In this document: positions 1 to 9,404 of the stretch, piece by piece
Position numbering within the stretch: position 1 is the stretch's first letter
Layout: the number at the start of each line of letters is the position of its first letter
NCBI GenBank assembly: GCA_947500645.1
Contig: CANMSD010000001.1
Coordinates: 186,001-250,000, forward strand
Reading direction: 5' to 3'
DNA length: 64,000 nt
From: an uncultured Erythrobacter sp.
GTDB lineage: Bacteria > Pseudomonadota > Alphaproteobacteria > Sphingomonadales > Sphingomonadaceae
The notes under the pieces: model-generated
What the model was told of the DNA's origin: nothing
Seen by the model: the letters and a program-made list of their open reading frames with translations, nothing else
Databases searched by the model: none
Position numbers and translations under genes: made by a program

Positions 1-74
1 CCACTGCTGGCGGCGCTTTCCTGGAGTGGATGGAAGGCAAGCAGCTGCCGGGCGTGGCCGCTTTGAGCGCCTGA
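1..74 (+). CDS. pgk: Phosphoglycerate kinase, C-terminal end only
   Basis: Only the last 23 codons are inside the window, in the frame beginning at base 3 and ending at TGA 72-74. The tail reads GGAFLEWMEGKQLPGVAAL, which is the conserved C-terminus of bacterial phosphoglycerate kinase (ATP + 3-phosphoglycerate, glycolysis/gluconeogenesis, cytoplasm). A class I fructose-bisphosphate aldolase lies about 2.9 kb downstream on the same strand, which fits a glycolytic neighbourhood. The start of the gene is outside the window, so completeness cannot be judged. Confidence 0.85.
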   Translation, partial: TAGGAFLEWMEGKQLPGVAALSA

Positions 75-75
75 T

Positions 76-504
76 ATGGCTGATATTGCTGCGACCATCG
101 AAACGCTGGAGCACCGCTTTATGCGGGCATGGATGCGGCGCGACAACAATGATCTGCGCAAATTGCTGAAGCGCGACTTCATGATGATTGTCGGTGCGGA
201 TCGCTCGCAATTGCTCGATCGCCCGAGCTTTCTCGAAGCGGCTGAGGGGCGGCTTGGCTGTTCGGCCTATCGCTTTCGCGAAGTCATCATTCGCAAGCAT
301 AGCAAATGCGCGTGGTTTGCCGCTGGCGTCGATCTCGAAATGCGGATCGGCGCGCGCGACTGGTCGGGCAAGTTCTGGCTGACCGATCTGTGGACAAAGG
401 GCTCCGTCAATCGTTCGTGGAAGCTGACCGAACGCAGTCTTTCGCGGACCGATCCGGAAGAGACATTGCCTGCCGCGATCCAGAACCTGCAATTGTGGAA
501 TTGA
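76..504 (+). CDS. NTF2-like / DUF4440-type small protein
   Basis: This 142-residue protein begins one base after the pgk stop. The N-terminal helix (ETLEHRFMRAWMRRD), the LLKRDFMMIVG strand and the later WSGKFWLTDLW segment fit a SnoaL/DUF4440-like cone-shaped fold, often found in small binding proteins or isomerase-like enzymes. No signal peptide is seen, so it should be cytoplasmic. Its stop TGA (502-504) overlaps the ATG of the serine hydrolase by one base, so pgk, this gene, the hydrolase and the thioesterase may be cotranscribed. The family assignment is from overall pattern only, and the substrate is unknown. Confidence 0.6.
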   Translation: MADIAATIETLEHRFMRAWMRRDNNDLRKLLKRDFMMIVGADRSQLLDRPSFLEAAEGRLGCSAYRFREVIIRKHSKCAWFAAGVDLEMRIGARDWSGKFWLTDLWTKGSVNRSWKLTERSLSRTDPEETLPAAIQNLQLWN

Positions 505-1580
505 TGCGCGCGCTTGTCGCATGGGCGGCCTTGCTGATCGTTGCGCCGCTCGCCGCGCAGGAGCCGGATTACGAAGCCTTTGGCGAGTTCCTCGAGGAAT
601 TTCGCAAGGAAACCGGCACGCCCGCCATGAGCGCGTTGATCGTGAAGGACGGCGAAATCGCGTGGGAAGCGTATCTTGGCACGTCCGACGACGAGCGCGA
701 TTTCCCCACCACTGCCGAGACGACCTATTACATCGCTTCGGTAACGAAGCCGATCGCAGCGACCGCCATCCTCGCAGAAGCGCTTGCAGGTGATGTCGAG
801 CTCACCACACCGATGACTGCCGATGCCGATTGGGAGGAGTTCTGCGCCTATTTCGCGACGACGCAAGTTCCGTTCATGAGCGGCGGTGAAGACATGTTTG
901 GCAACGCAATTGCGCCGGTGGATTGCGCGAAGCCGACAACGCTGGCCGAAATGCTCGATATGCGCGCCAATGGTGATGCGTTTGTCTACAATCCCATCGC
1001 CTTTGCCCGGATTGACCGGGTGATCAGAGGAGCCGGTGGGCGCGATCTGAGAGCGATCGTGCGGGACCGTGTTCTCAAACCTACGGGTATGCAGGATGCC
1101 GCGCTTGGATGGCGCGACCCGGATGCTGGCAACGCGCTGCGCTTTCTGGCGATGCCGTATCACACAGCTGAAGATGGCCGGATCGTCAAACAGGCATTGT
1201 CCGACGATGATTTTCGTGCGGCCGCTGGAATGATGGCCAATCCGCGCGCGCTCGCCGCGTTCGACATCGCATACGATGCAGGCGCGATCGTTCCCGGCAC
1301 CTTGCGCCACAACCTCACCCATGATGTCGAGTTAGGGCCATTGGGCGATTACCGCATGGGCTGGTGGCTCGAAGAGTGGAATGGCAAGCGACTGATGTGG
1401 CATTCGGGCAAAGACGATCAGAAGTATTCTGCGATCTATCTCAAGATACCCGAGGACAGATTGACCCTGATCGTGCTCGCGAACACCGAGGCGATCTGGA
1501 ACGAGGGAGGATCGATGGTGCAAGCCAAGGTTTCGCAGAGCCCGGTTGCACGACAATTCCTGGAGAACTTCGCCCAATGA
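504..1580 (+). CDS. Exported serine hydrolase, beta-lactamase class C-like family
   Basis: This 358-residue protein starts with a signal peptide (MRALVAWAALLIVAPLAAQ). The SxxK nucleophile motif is Ser79-Val-Thr-Lys82 (YYIASVTKPIAAT), and an HSG triad near residue 300 (LMWHSGKDDQKYS) stands in for the KTG box. This architecture fits periplasmic esterases, DD-peptidases or amidases of the beta-lactamase superfamily. The usual Tyr-x-Asn motif appears as YNP in AFVYNPIAFARIDRVI, so Asn is not in its standard place. I chose ATG 504 because it gives the signal peptide and overlaps the upstream stop; longer in-frame starts only add antisense-like residues. It overlaps the next gene by 4 bases. True drug hydrolysis is not implied. 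Confidence 0.8.
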   Translation: MRALVAWAALLIVAPLAAQEPDYEAFGEFLEEFRKETGTPAMSALIVKDGEIAWEAYLGTSDDERDFPTTAETTYYIASVTKPIAATAILAEALAGDVELTTPMTADADWEEFCAYFATTQVPFMSGGEDMFGNAIAPVDCAKPTTLAEMLDMRANGDAFVYNPIAFARIDRVIRGAGGRDLRAIVRDRVLKPTGMQDAALGWRDPDAGNALRFLAMPYHTAEDGRIVKQALSDDDFRAAAGMMANPRALAAFDIAYDAGAIVPGTLRHNLTHDVELGPLGDYRMGWWLEEWNGKRLMWHSGKDDQKYSAIYLKIPEDRLTLIVLANTEAIWNEGGSMVQAKVSQSPVARQFLENFAQ

Positions 1581-2026
1581 GTGAAACCGAATATGGCTAT
1601 GGCAGCGCGGTCCGTTGTGAAGAGGGCGAGTTTGCAGGATGGTATCACTGGAACCACGACCCGTTCGAAACTCGCTCCGGTCCATTCTTTATGTTGCGCC
1701 AAGATGATGGCACCTATCTGAGCGCCTTTCGCGCCGAAGCACGTCACATGAATGGCGCGGGTTTCATGCACGGCGGATGCCTGCTGACTTTTGCCGATTT
1801 CGCGCTGTTTGGCATCGCCACGGATGAGCTGAACGGCGATAACGCAGTCACGATGAATTTGTCCGGCGATTTCCTCGGCGCGGTGGAAGAGGGCGCTTTG
1901 GTCGAAGCGCGCGGCGAGGTGACGCGCGGCGGCGGGAAGACCATCTTCGTTCGCGGCCTGATCACAGGCGATGGCAAGCCCGCGCTCAGTTTTACCGGGA
2001 TTATTCGGCGGCTGGGCAAGCGCTAG
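1577..2026 (+). CDS. PaaI-type hotdog-fold thioesterase
   Basis: This 149-residue protein starts at an ATGA overlap with the serine hydrolase stop. The segment HMNGAGFMHGGCLLTFADFA is the hotdog helix with the N-G-x-x-H-G-G signature of PaaI/YbgC-like acyl-CoA thioesterases. It is followed by the strand-rich tail with FLGAVEEGALVEARGEV and a conserved thioester-binding GKT segment. It probably hydrolyses an aryl- or acyl-CoA in the cytoplasm. The stop is followed within 11 bases by the end of the convergent flavodoxin-like gene. The substrate cannot be read from sequence. Confidence 0.82.
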   Translation: MSETEYGYGSAVRCEEGEFAGWYHWNHDPFETRSGPFFMLRQDDGTYLSAFRAEARHMNGAGFMHGGCLLTFADFALFGIATDELNGDNAVTMNLSGDFLGAVEEGALVEARGEVTRGGGKTIFVRGLITGDGKPALSFTGIIRRLGKR

Positions 2027-2036
2027 CTGGCGTCAC

Positions 2037-2798
2037 TCACCGATATTCCGGGTTGGGTGCGTCGAAACGATAGCCGTCATTCCATAACTCACGCGAATTG
2101 CCGTGCGCCGGGATACCGCCTGCGTTCTTCAGCATGCGTGCAAAGTGCATCAGGTTCCAAGTCATGAAGGTGGTGTTGCGGCGGGTGAAGTCGTTATCGA
2201 ACCCGACGCGGCTGCCGTCGTCCTTCTCATCGCCATAAGACGGACCAGGGCCGGCCTCTCCAATCCATCCGGCATCGGCCTGAGGTGGTATGGTGAAGCC
2301 GACGTGCTGCATTGAATAGAGCACGCCCATGCCGACGTGCTTGATCCCGTCTTCGTTCCCGGTGACCAGACAGCCGCCGACTTTCCCGTAGAAAACGTAT
2401 TGTCCCTTGTCGTTCTGGTCGCCGGAATGCGCGTAGAATTTTTCGATAATCTGCTGGCAGACGGAGCTTTTCTCTCCCAGCCAGATTGGTGTGCTGAGCA
2501 CGACGATGTCCGCTGCTTTGACGCGCGGCCATATTGCAGGCCAGTCATCCTTTTCGGCGCCATGCTCTGTCATGTCAGGATATACGCCCCAAGCGATATC
2601 GTGCTCGGTTGCGCGGATCCGGTCGACGTTCAGGCCATTCTTGCGCATGATTTCGGCCGACATGTCGATCAGCGTGTCGGTGTGTGACGCTTCACCCGGA
2701 TATTTGAGCGTGCAGTTGATGAAAAGCGCGGAAAGGTCGCTGAAGTCGGACGTATTTTCGTCGCACAGCTTTTCCTGGGTCGCGTCAAGCATTGTCAT
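2037..2798 (-). CDS. Flavodoxin / NAD(P)H-dependent FMN reductase family protein
   Basis: This 253-residue protein has the flavodoxin-like order of elements. The first strand and phosphate-binding loop are ALFINCTLKYPGEASHTDTL (about residues 24-44), followed by IVVLSTPIWLGEKSS (about residues 98-112), the typical flavin-contacting loop of iron-sulfur-flavoprotein and WrbA-like reductases, and then GKVGGCLVTGNEDG. It probably binds FMN and moves electrons from NAD(P)H. No export signal is present. An AAAGGAA ribosome binding site sits just before the ATG. It is transcribed convergently to the thioesterase and divergently from the aldolase gene. Substrate is unknown. Confidence 0.75.
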   Translation of the reverse strand: MTMLDATQEKLCDENTSDFSDLSALFINCTLKYPGEASHTDTLIDMSAEIMRKNGLNVDRIRATEHDIAWGVYPDMTEHGAEKDDWPAIWPRVKAADIVVLSTPIWLGEKSSVCQQIIEKFYAHSGDQNDKGQYVFYGKVGGCLVTGNEDGIKHVGMGVLYSMQHVGFTIPPQADAGWIGEAGPGPSYGDEKDDGSRVGFDNDFTRRNTTFMTWNLMHFARMLKNAGGIPAHGNSRELWNDGYRFDAPNPEYR

Positions 2799-2930
2799 TT
2801 CCTTTCATCTGTGCGCACTCAACGCACAGGTATCGAAATAGTTACCTGCCAATGCGGCTTCGCAGTTGCGGCAAGTTTTTGCGCTGGCTAAGGGGACGCC
2901 GACGCATTCGTATGCACGGGGTAGATTTAC

Positions 2931-3821
2931 ATGAATTTCGACGAAATGACCGCGAAGATCGCCAAAGGTGAAGGCTTTATCGCCGCGCTTGACCAATCGG
3001 GTGGTTCGACGCCCAAGGCGCTGCGCGGCTATGGCCTGTCGGACGATGCGTGGTCGGGTGAGCACGAGATGTTCGCCAAGATCCACGAAATGCGCACCCG
3101 GGTGATCACCGCGCCCAGCTTTGCCAGCGGCAAGGTGATCGGTGCGATCCTGTTCGAACGCACGATGGACAGTCAGGTTGAAGGCGTTTCGACCGCCACG
3201 GCACTGAAATCGCGCGGCATTGTCCCCTTTATCAAGGTCGATCAGGGCCTTGCCGATGAAGCGGATGGCGTCCAATTGATGAAGCCGCTCGACAAGCTTC
3301 CGGCGCTGCTGGAAAAGTCCGTCGCGAACGGCATGTTCGGCACGAAGATGCGCTCGGTCATCAAATCGGCAAACCCTGCCGGGATAGCGGCCATCGTCGC
3401 GCAACAATTCGAGGATGGCAATCAGATCGCCGATGCGGGCCTCGTGCCGATGCTTGAGCCGGAATATGACATCACCGCCGCCGACCGCGCCGAGGGTGAG
3501 CAAATCCTGCTGGCGGAGATCATGAAGGGTCTCGACGCTCTGCCAGAGGGCCGCAAGGTGATGCTCAAACTCTCGATCCCGGTCGAAGCCGGGCTTTACG
3601 CTCCTGCCATCGCGCATCCCAATGTGCTGCGCGTGGTTGCTCTGTCAGGTGGGTTTTCGACCGATGAGGCGTGCGAAAAGCTCGCGCAGAACCCGGGTAT
3701 GATCGCCAGCTTTAGCCGCGGCCTGCTGCAGGATCTTCGCGCTGGGCAGAGTGATGCCGAGTTCGATGAAACACTCAGCAAGGCAATTGACAAGATCTGC
3801 ACGGCCAGCGTTGCCGGGTGA
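2931..3821 (+). CDS. fda: Class I fructose-bisphosphate aldolase
   Basis: This 296-residue protein opens with MNFDEMTAKIAKGEGFIAALDQSGGSTPKAL in abbreviated pattern (DQSGGSTPKAL at residues 21-31), the hallmark of class I aldolases of the Staphylococcus/alphaproteobacterial type. VMLKLSIPVEAGLY supplies the likely Schiff-base lysine, and FIKVDQGL is another conserved strand. It interconverts fructose-1,6-bisphosphate with dihydroxyacetone phosphate and glyceraldehyde-3-phosphate, without metal. Length is normal for the family. Its nearness to pgk supports a glycolysis/gluconeogenesis role. The 132-base gap before it has no clear promoter that I would defend. Confidence 0.93.
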   Translation: MNFDEMTAKIAKGEGFIAALDQSGGSTPKALRGYGLSDDAWSGEHEMFAKIHEMRTRVITAPSFASGKVIGAILFERTMDSQVEGVSTATALKSRGIVPFIKVDQGLADEADGVQLMKPLDKLPALLEKSVANGMFGTKMRSVIKSANPAGIAAIVAQQFEDGNQIADAGLVPMLEPEYDITAADRAEGEQILLAEIMKGLDALPEGRKVMLKLSIPVEAGLYAPAIAHPNVLRVVALSGGFSTDEACEKLAQNPGMIASFSRGLLQDLRAGQSDAEFDETLSKAIDKICTASVAG

Positions 3822-3873
3822 TTGCGACAATCGGGGATTGGCGGGTCGCGCATAGCTGACTAATGCGCCTGCT

Positions 3874-4503
3874 ATGACTGCCGAAACACCTACCCAGCTT
3901 TACCTGATCTCGCCGCTCGATGTGGGCGGCGAGTTCCCGCAGCGATTGGAACGCGCGCTTGCCGCTGCGCCCGATGGCCTGATCACTGCGTTTCAGTTCC
4001 GCGTGAAAGATGTGGAGCAGCACGAGGCCGCGCGGCTCGCCGAACCATTGCAGGCGATCTGCGCGGAGCATGAGGTCGCTTTCATCGTCAACGACGATGT
4101 GGCGCTTGCGAAAAGACTGAAGGCGGACGGCGTGCATCTGGGGCAGTCGGACGGCGACCCGAGCGAAGCGCGCGAAGAGCTGGGCCGCGAGGCTCAGATC
4201 GGCGTCACCTGTCACGGCTCCAAGCACCTCGCGATGGAGGCTGGGGAGGCGAGCGCGGACTACGTCGCGTTTGGCGCGTTCTTTTCATCGACCACCAAGG
4301 AAGCGAAGCACCACGCCGAGATCGAGTTGGTCGAGTTCTGGGCGCAGTTGTTCGAGATACCCTGCGTCGCGATCGGCGGCATCACGCCCGACAATTGCAA
4401 GCCGCTGGTGGAGGCGGGCGCAGACTTCCTCGCCGTTTCGGGCGCGGTGTGGAATAACGACGAGGTGGTGGCGGTGGAGGCATTTGCGAAAGCGATGCGA
4501 TGA
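3874..4503 (+). CDS. thiE: Thiamine-phosphate synthase
   Basis: This 209-residue TIM-barrel protein joins hydroxymethylpyrimidine diphosphate to thiazole phosphate in thiamine biosynthesis. All family blocks are visible in order: LITAFQFRVKD, FIVNDDVALAKRL, DGVHLGQSDGD, GVTCHGSKHLAMEAGEA, ADYVAFGAFFSSTTK and CVAIGGITPDNCKPLVEAGA. TenI-like regulators share this fold, but the intact HLGQ and STTK-type phosphate-binding motifs favour an enzyme. The variation GVTCH for the more usual GxSxH is minor. The stop overlaps the ATG of the DUF218 gene by 4 bases. No TPP riboswitch is seen in the 52-base gap upstream. Confidence 0.88.
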   Translation: MTAETPTQLYLISPLDVGGEFPQRLERALAAAPDGLITAFQFRVKDVEQHEAARLAEPLQAICAEHEVAFIVNDDVALAKRLKADGVHLGQSDGDPSEAREELGREAQIGVTCHGSKHLAMEAGEASADYVAFGAFFSSTTKEAKHHAEIELVEFWAQLFEIPCVAIGGITPDNCKPLVEAGADFLAVSGAVWNNDEVVAVEAFAKAMR

Positions 4504-5072
4504 TCTGGCTCCGGCGCTTTCTGTTCGCGCTGTTCTCATGGCTTACCTTTGCGAGTGTCTGGGTTGCTCTCGGCCCGACCGAAAATGACGGCAATCAAGC
4601 CGATGCGGCGATCGTGCTGGGCGCTGCGGTTAATGACACTGAACCTTCACCGGTCTTTGCAGCGCGGATCGACCATGCAATCACGCTCTTCAGGAACGGT
4701 CGCGTTCCAGCTCTGATTTTTACCGGCGCACGGTCGGATGAGGACGGGTTTTCTGAGGCGGCAGCGGCGCGGCAATATGCCGTTGATGCGGGTGTTCCTG
4801 CCGAAGCAGTTTTGATCGAAGAGAAGTCGCGCACGACCTTTCAAAATCTGGTCGAGGCGAAGGCGGTCGCATCAGAGGCGGGAATCGACAACGTGCTGAT
4901 CGTCTCCGACCCGCTGCACTTGCGGCGTGCGCTAGTCATGGCGGACTCTTTGGGGCTAGATGCACAAGCTAGTGCCACTTCCAGCACGCGCTATCGCAGC
5001 TGGCGAACCAAGCTGCCTTTTCTCGCACGCGAAGTTTACTTCCTGCATCATTTTTGGGTGTTTGGAGAATAG
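4500..5072 (+). CDS. YdcF/SanA/ElyC family (DUF218) membrane-anchored protein
   Basis: This 190-residue protein has one N-terminal transmembrane segment (about residues 5-24) and then a DUF218 domain. The domain shows DAAIVLGAAV, a strand-loop ending ALIFTGARSD, the AVLIEEKSRTTFQNLVEAK block (the conserved E...S.nT.eN pattern) and VLIVSDPLHLRRALVMA. DUF218 proteins such as SanA and ElyC are linked to envelope integrity and peptidoglycan precursor metabolism; the enzymatic activity is not firmly known. It is translationally coupled to thiE by a 4-base overlap, although there is no obvious functional link. Confidence 0.82.
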   Translation: MIWLRRFLFALFSWLTFASVWVALGPTENDGNQADAAIVLGAAVNDTEPSPVFAARIDHAITLFRNGRVPALIFTGARSDEDGFSEAAAARQYAVDAGVPAEAVLIEEKSRTTFQNLVEAKAVASEAGIDNVLIVSDPLHLRRALVMADSLGLDAQASATSSTRYRSWRTKLPFLAREVYFLHHFWVFGE

Positions 5073-5120
5073 GGCGACGTACTTGCATCAGTCCGACTGT
5101 CTCTATGCAGCGCGAAGCAT

Positions 5121-5178
5121 CTTTTCCTTAACCAAATGATTTCAGAACTTTTTATCCGACGGACTTAACCAGACCGGA
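5121..5178. repeat. 5' part of duplicated FecR-like locus, copy A
   Basis: This stretch upstream of the 5235 gene shares the blocks CAAATGrTTTCA, ACTTTT, GACGGACTT and CCAG in the same order and spacing with 8637-8692. It lies in non-coding DNA, so the match is a DNA-level duplication. The matching downstream part is at 5586-5703. Confidence 0.7.
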
Positions 5179-5234
5179 AGCGCATTTCGCTAAGCCAAGG
5201 CACGAGTGGGAACGAGGGCTGTTGGGGCGTAGCG

Positions 5235-5699
5235 ATGATCAGACTGGCAAAAAGCATCGGCATTTTGGCGGCATTCTTCATGAGTGGCACCGCCTTGGCC
5301 GCCGATTCCGGCTGGACGATTTCCGAGGCGGACGGCCAAGTTTCCATCATGCGCGACAACAAAGCCATCTATGGCGCAGAGGGCGCAAAATTGCAGATTG
5401 ACGATGTCGTCCGCACCGGCAAAGGCGGCAATGCGGTTCTGACCCGTGGCGACGAATTCGTCATTGTTTCGCCCGAGCAACAAGTCCGTATCACCAAGAA
5501 AAAGGAAAGCGGCACTGCCGCACAGATATTCCAATCTCTTGGTGAAATGCTGTCAGTCATCAAACAGAAGACCACGCCGAAACCTAGCGTCGAACAGCCG
5601 GTACTGGCCGCGGTGGTTAAGGGATACGATCACGGCAGCGAAGAGGGCAGCGCCGAGGATTTCGAGGAAGCGGCGAACACGATGAGCTCAGGGGACTGA
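5235..5699 (+). CDS. Small exported FecR-domain-like protein
   Basis: This 154-residue protein has a signal peptide ending near ALAADSG (about residue 23). The mature part has the beta-rich pattern of FecR domains: GWTISEADGQVSIMRDNKA, then LQIDDVVRTGKGGNAVLTRGDE and VIVSPEQQVRI. FecR-type domains often act as periplasmic sensors or polysaccharide-associated modules. Here there is no sigma factor or transmembrane anchor next door, so a signalling role is not supported. The C-terminal third is charged and likely flexible. The last 38 codons are duplicated, diverged, at 8698-8816 downstream of the large lyase gene. Confidence 0.65.
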   Translation: MIRLAKSIGILAAFFMSGTALAADSGWTISEADGQVSIMRDNKAIYGAEGAKLQIDDVVRTGKGGNAVLTRGDEFVIVSPEQQVRITKKKESGTAAQIFQSLGEMLSVIKQKTTPKPSVEQPVLAAVVKGYDHGSEEGSAEDFEEAANTMSSGD

Positions 5700-5703
5700 A
5701 GAA
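5586..5703 (+). repeat. 3' part of duplicated FecR-like locus, copy A
   Basis: The last part of the FecR-like coding sequence plus its stop is nearly repeated at 8698-8816. Shared blocks include GAACAGCC, TATGATCACGG or TACGATCACGG, AGCGAAGAGGG and the long run AACACGATGAGCTCAGGGG followed by ACTGAAGAA. See the pseudogene entry for the second copy. Confidence 0.85.
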
Positions 5704-6181
5704 CGGCCGGTCATCTAGCTACTTTCTGTCCTCTAGCGGCCCAGCTGCGAAAATTTCACAATCGATCGCCCTAGCTCACCTGTACTTCTTTCATTAATTC
5801 AACGCTTTGCGAGCGCTATCGATAGCAGTGAACAGTGCTATCGAAGCCTGCCAATGAATGATGGTGGCAGTAGAGGGAAAACGATTTCCCAAACAGGATT
5901 ACTCCAATTGAACCCGAAATTGGGCGCCTTAGCCAATTGATTCCGACGCTGTGCGAACTCTAGTGTTCGCCCAAATGCAAAGTTGGATTCGTGAACCAAC
6001 TGCGAGAAGGAACAGGGGTCGCATCAGCTAGATAGTGCCACATCGCCAAACCTCGGTCTGGCGACGATTATAGGCGGATGCAAATGACGATACATGCTTG
6101 GTCCCGCGATTGCGGATCGCTCAAACGGTCTTCGCTTTTTGAACGCAGCTGGCAATCTTCGGAAACGGGCGAGCCGCGCGC
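5700..6181. other. 482-base intergenic region, no gene seen
   Basis: I see no supportable coding sequence here. The DNA is more A+T-rich than the flanks and carries a perfect 12-base palindrome, GCTATCGATAGC, at 5815-5826. A further copy of its half GCTATCGA lies at 5837-5844, 22 bases from the first. These are candidate regulatory elements for the downstream lyase gene. No confident -35/-10 pair or terminator could be assigned. Confidence 0.5.
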
Positions 6182-8545
<2,364 letters not shown>

Positions 8546-8636
8546 GGATGTTTGACCAGACCTAGCAAACATCAGGATTGGCGGTGGTCCAGAGTGTCCT
8601 TCTGCGTGGGTCCGTTGATCGAGGCAGGCTCATGAT

Positions 8637-8816
8637 CGTTTCCCCAGCCAAATGGTTTCAACACTTTTGTTTGACGGACTTTGCCAGGCCGATACTCAGC
8701 GTTGAACAGCCGATACTAGCCGCCGTCGTCAAAGTATATGATCACGGTAGCGAAGAGGGTGGTGCCGGGGACTTCGAGAAAGCGGCCAACACGATGAGCT
8801 CAGGGGGACTGAAGAA
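8637..8816 (+). pseudogene. Remnant copy B of the FecR-like locus, internal deletion
   Basis: Positions 8637-8692 match the non-coding DNA upstream of the 5235 gene (5121-5178). Positions 8698-8816 match its 3' end (5586-5703), including SVEQPILAAVV and the AACACGATGAGCTCAGGGG run. About 400 bases between these blocks, covering the start codon, signal peptide and FecR domain, are missing. The copy also has an extra G (CAGGGGG for CAGGGG) before the stop region, so the original frame end is shifted. It cannot make the original product. The two copies bracket the lyase gene in direct orientation, suggesting segmental duplication followed by decay. Confidence 0.78.
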
Positions 8817-9047
8817 ATTCCCGAAATCTCTTCGGATCGTGATCCCGCATTCAGAATTAGCTGAGCCAGGTCAGGCTTTAATGGGCTTCTCGCGATGCTT
8901 GTGAGCTGAAAATGCTTCCGTGATAAGCCACTCCCGCTCCGCAAACGCATACGTCAGGCTGATCCAGAGCTTTATAGACGAAGAGCCGGTACTCGGCTTC
9001 CAAAGCGAAGCGGACGTCACGAGTTTGGCCCCGGGTGGGGCTTTCGA
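8817..9047. other. Intergenic region between the FecR-like remnant and csoR
   Basis: No supportable gene is seen. Together with 8546-8636 this forms the non-coding surroundings of the degraded copy. The open frame across 8578-8904 is made of remnant and non-coding DNA and is not called. Confidence 0.5.
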
Positions 9048-9320
9048 TTACTTCCGTGTTCGCTCCAAAAGATCAACCAATTCCTCAAACTTTTCGCGCT
9101 GTTCGGCCTCATCACCGCTGGCGATTGCCTCTGCGACGCAGCATGCCGCGTGATCCTTCAGAACCTGGGTCTCGACCTTCGCGAGCGCGGATTTGACCGC
9201 CTGTAGTTGGTGCAGGATATCCATGCAGTAGCGGTCATCCTCTACCATCTGCGCGACCCCGCGCACTTGCCCGGCAATGCGATTGAGTCGGTTGACCTTG
9301 GTAGTGGTGGTTTTGTCCAA
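9048..9320 (-). CDS. csoR: Copper-sensing transcriptional repressor, CsoR/RcnR family
   Basis: This 90-residue all-helical repressor has the family ligand set Cys32, His57 and Cys61. The Cys-25-His-4-Cys spacing matches the Cu(I)-binding triad of Mycobacterium tuberculosis CsoR (Cys36, His61, Cys65). NRLNRIAGQVRGVAQMVEDDRYCMDILHQ is the typical N-terminal helix region (shown here as key blocks RLNRIAGQVRG and DDRYCMDIL). It is divergent from copA and faces a GGG-rich palindrome, so it very likely represses copAB until Cu(I) binds. The only in-frame start in this region is TTG at 9320, since a stop lies in frame just upstream. A formaldehyde- or nickel-responsive FrmR/RcnR relative is less likely given the neighbours. 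Confidence 0.9.
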   Translation of the reverse strand: MDKTTTTKVNRLNRIAGQVRGVAQMVEDDRYCMDILHQLQAVKSALAKVETQVLKDHAACCVAEAIASGDEAEQREKFEELVDLLERTRK

Positions 9321-9339
9321 AGTGTCGATCCCGATTGAA

Positions 9340-9356
9340 ATACCCTAGGGGGGTAT
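9340..9356. promoter_or_regulatory. Putative CsoR operator
   Basis: ATACCC-TAGGG-GGGTAT is a 17-base inverted repeat with six-base arms, matching the TACCC...GGGTA core of known CsoR operators. It lies between divergent csoR and copA. It is immediately followed by TATATAAGG, a plausible -10 element for copA, so bound repressor would block the promoter. Confidence 0.75.
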
Positions 9357-9404
9357 ATATAAGGGCCTGCAATGAAGTGACAACCGGGCGCGTTTAACAC
9401 CTCT

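Noticed and set aside
8578..8904. 108-codon frame downstream of the lyase
   Set aside because: It includes the degraded second copy of the FecR-like end and non-coding DNA; the frame shows no coherent domain.
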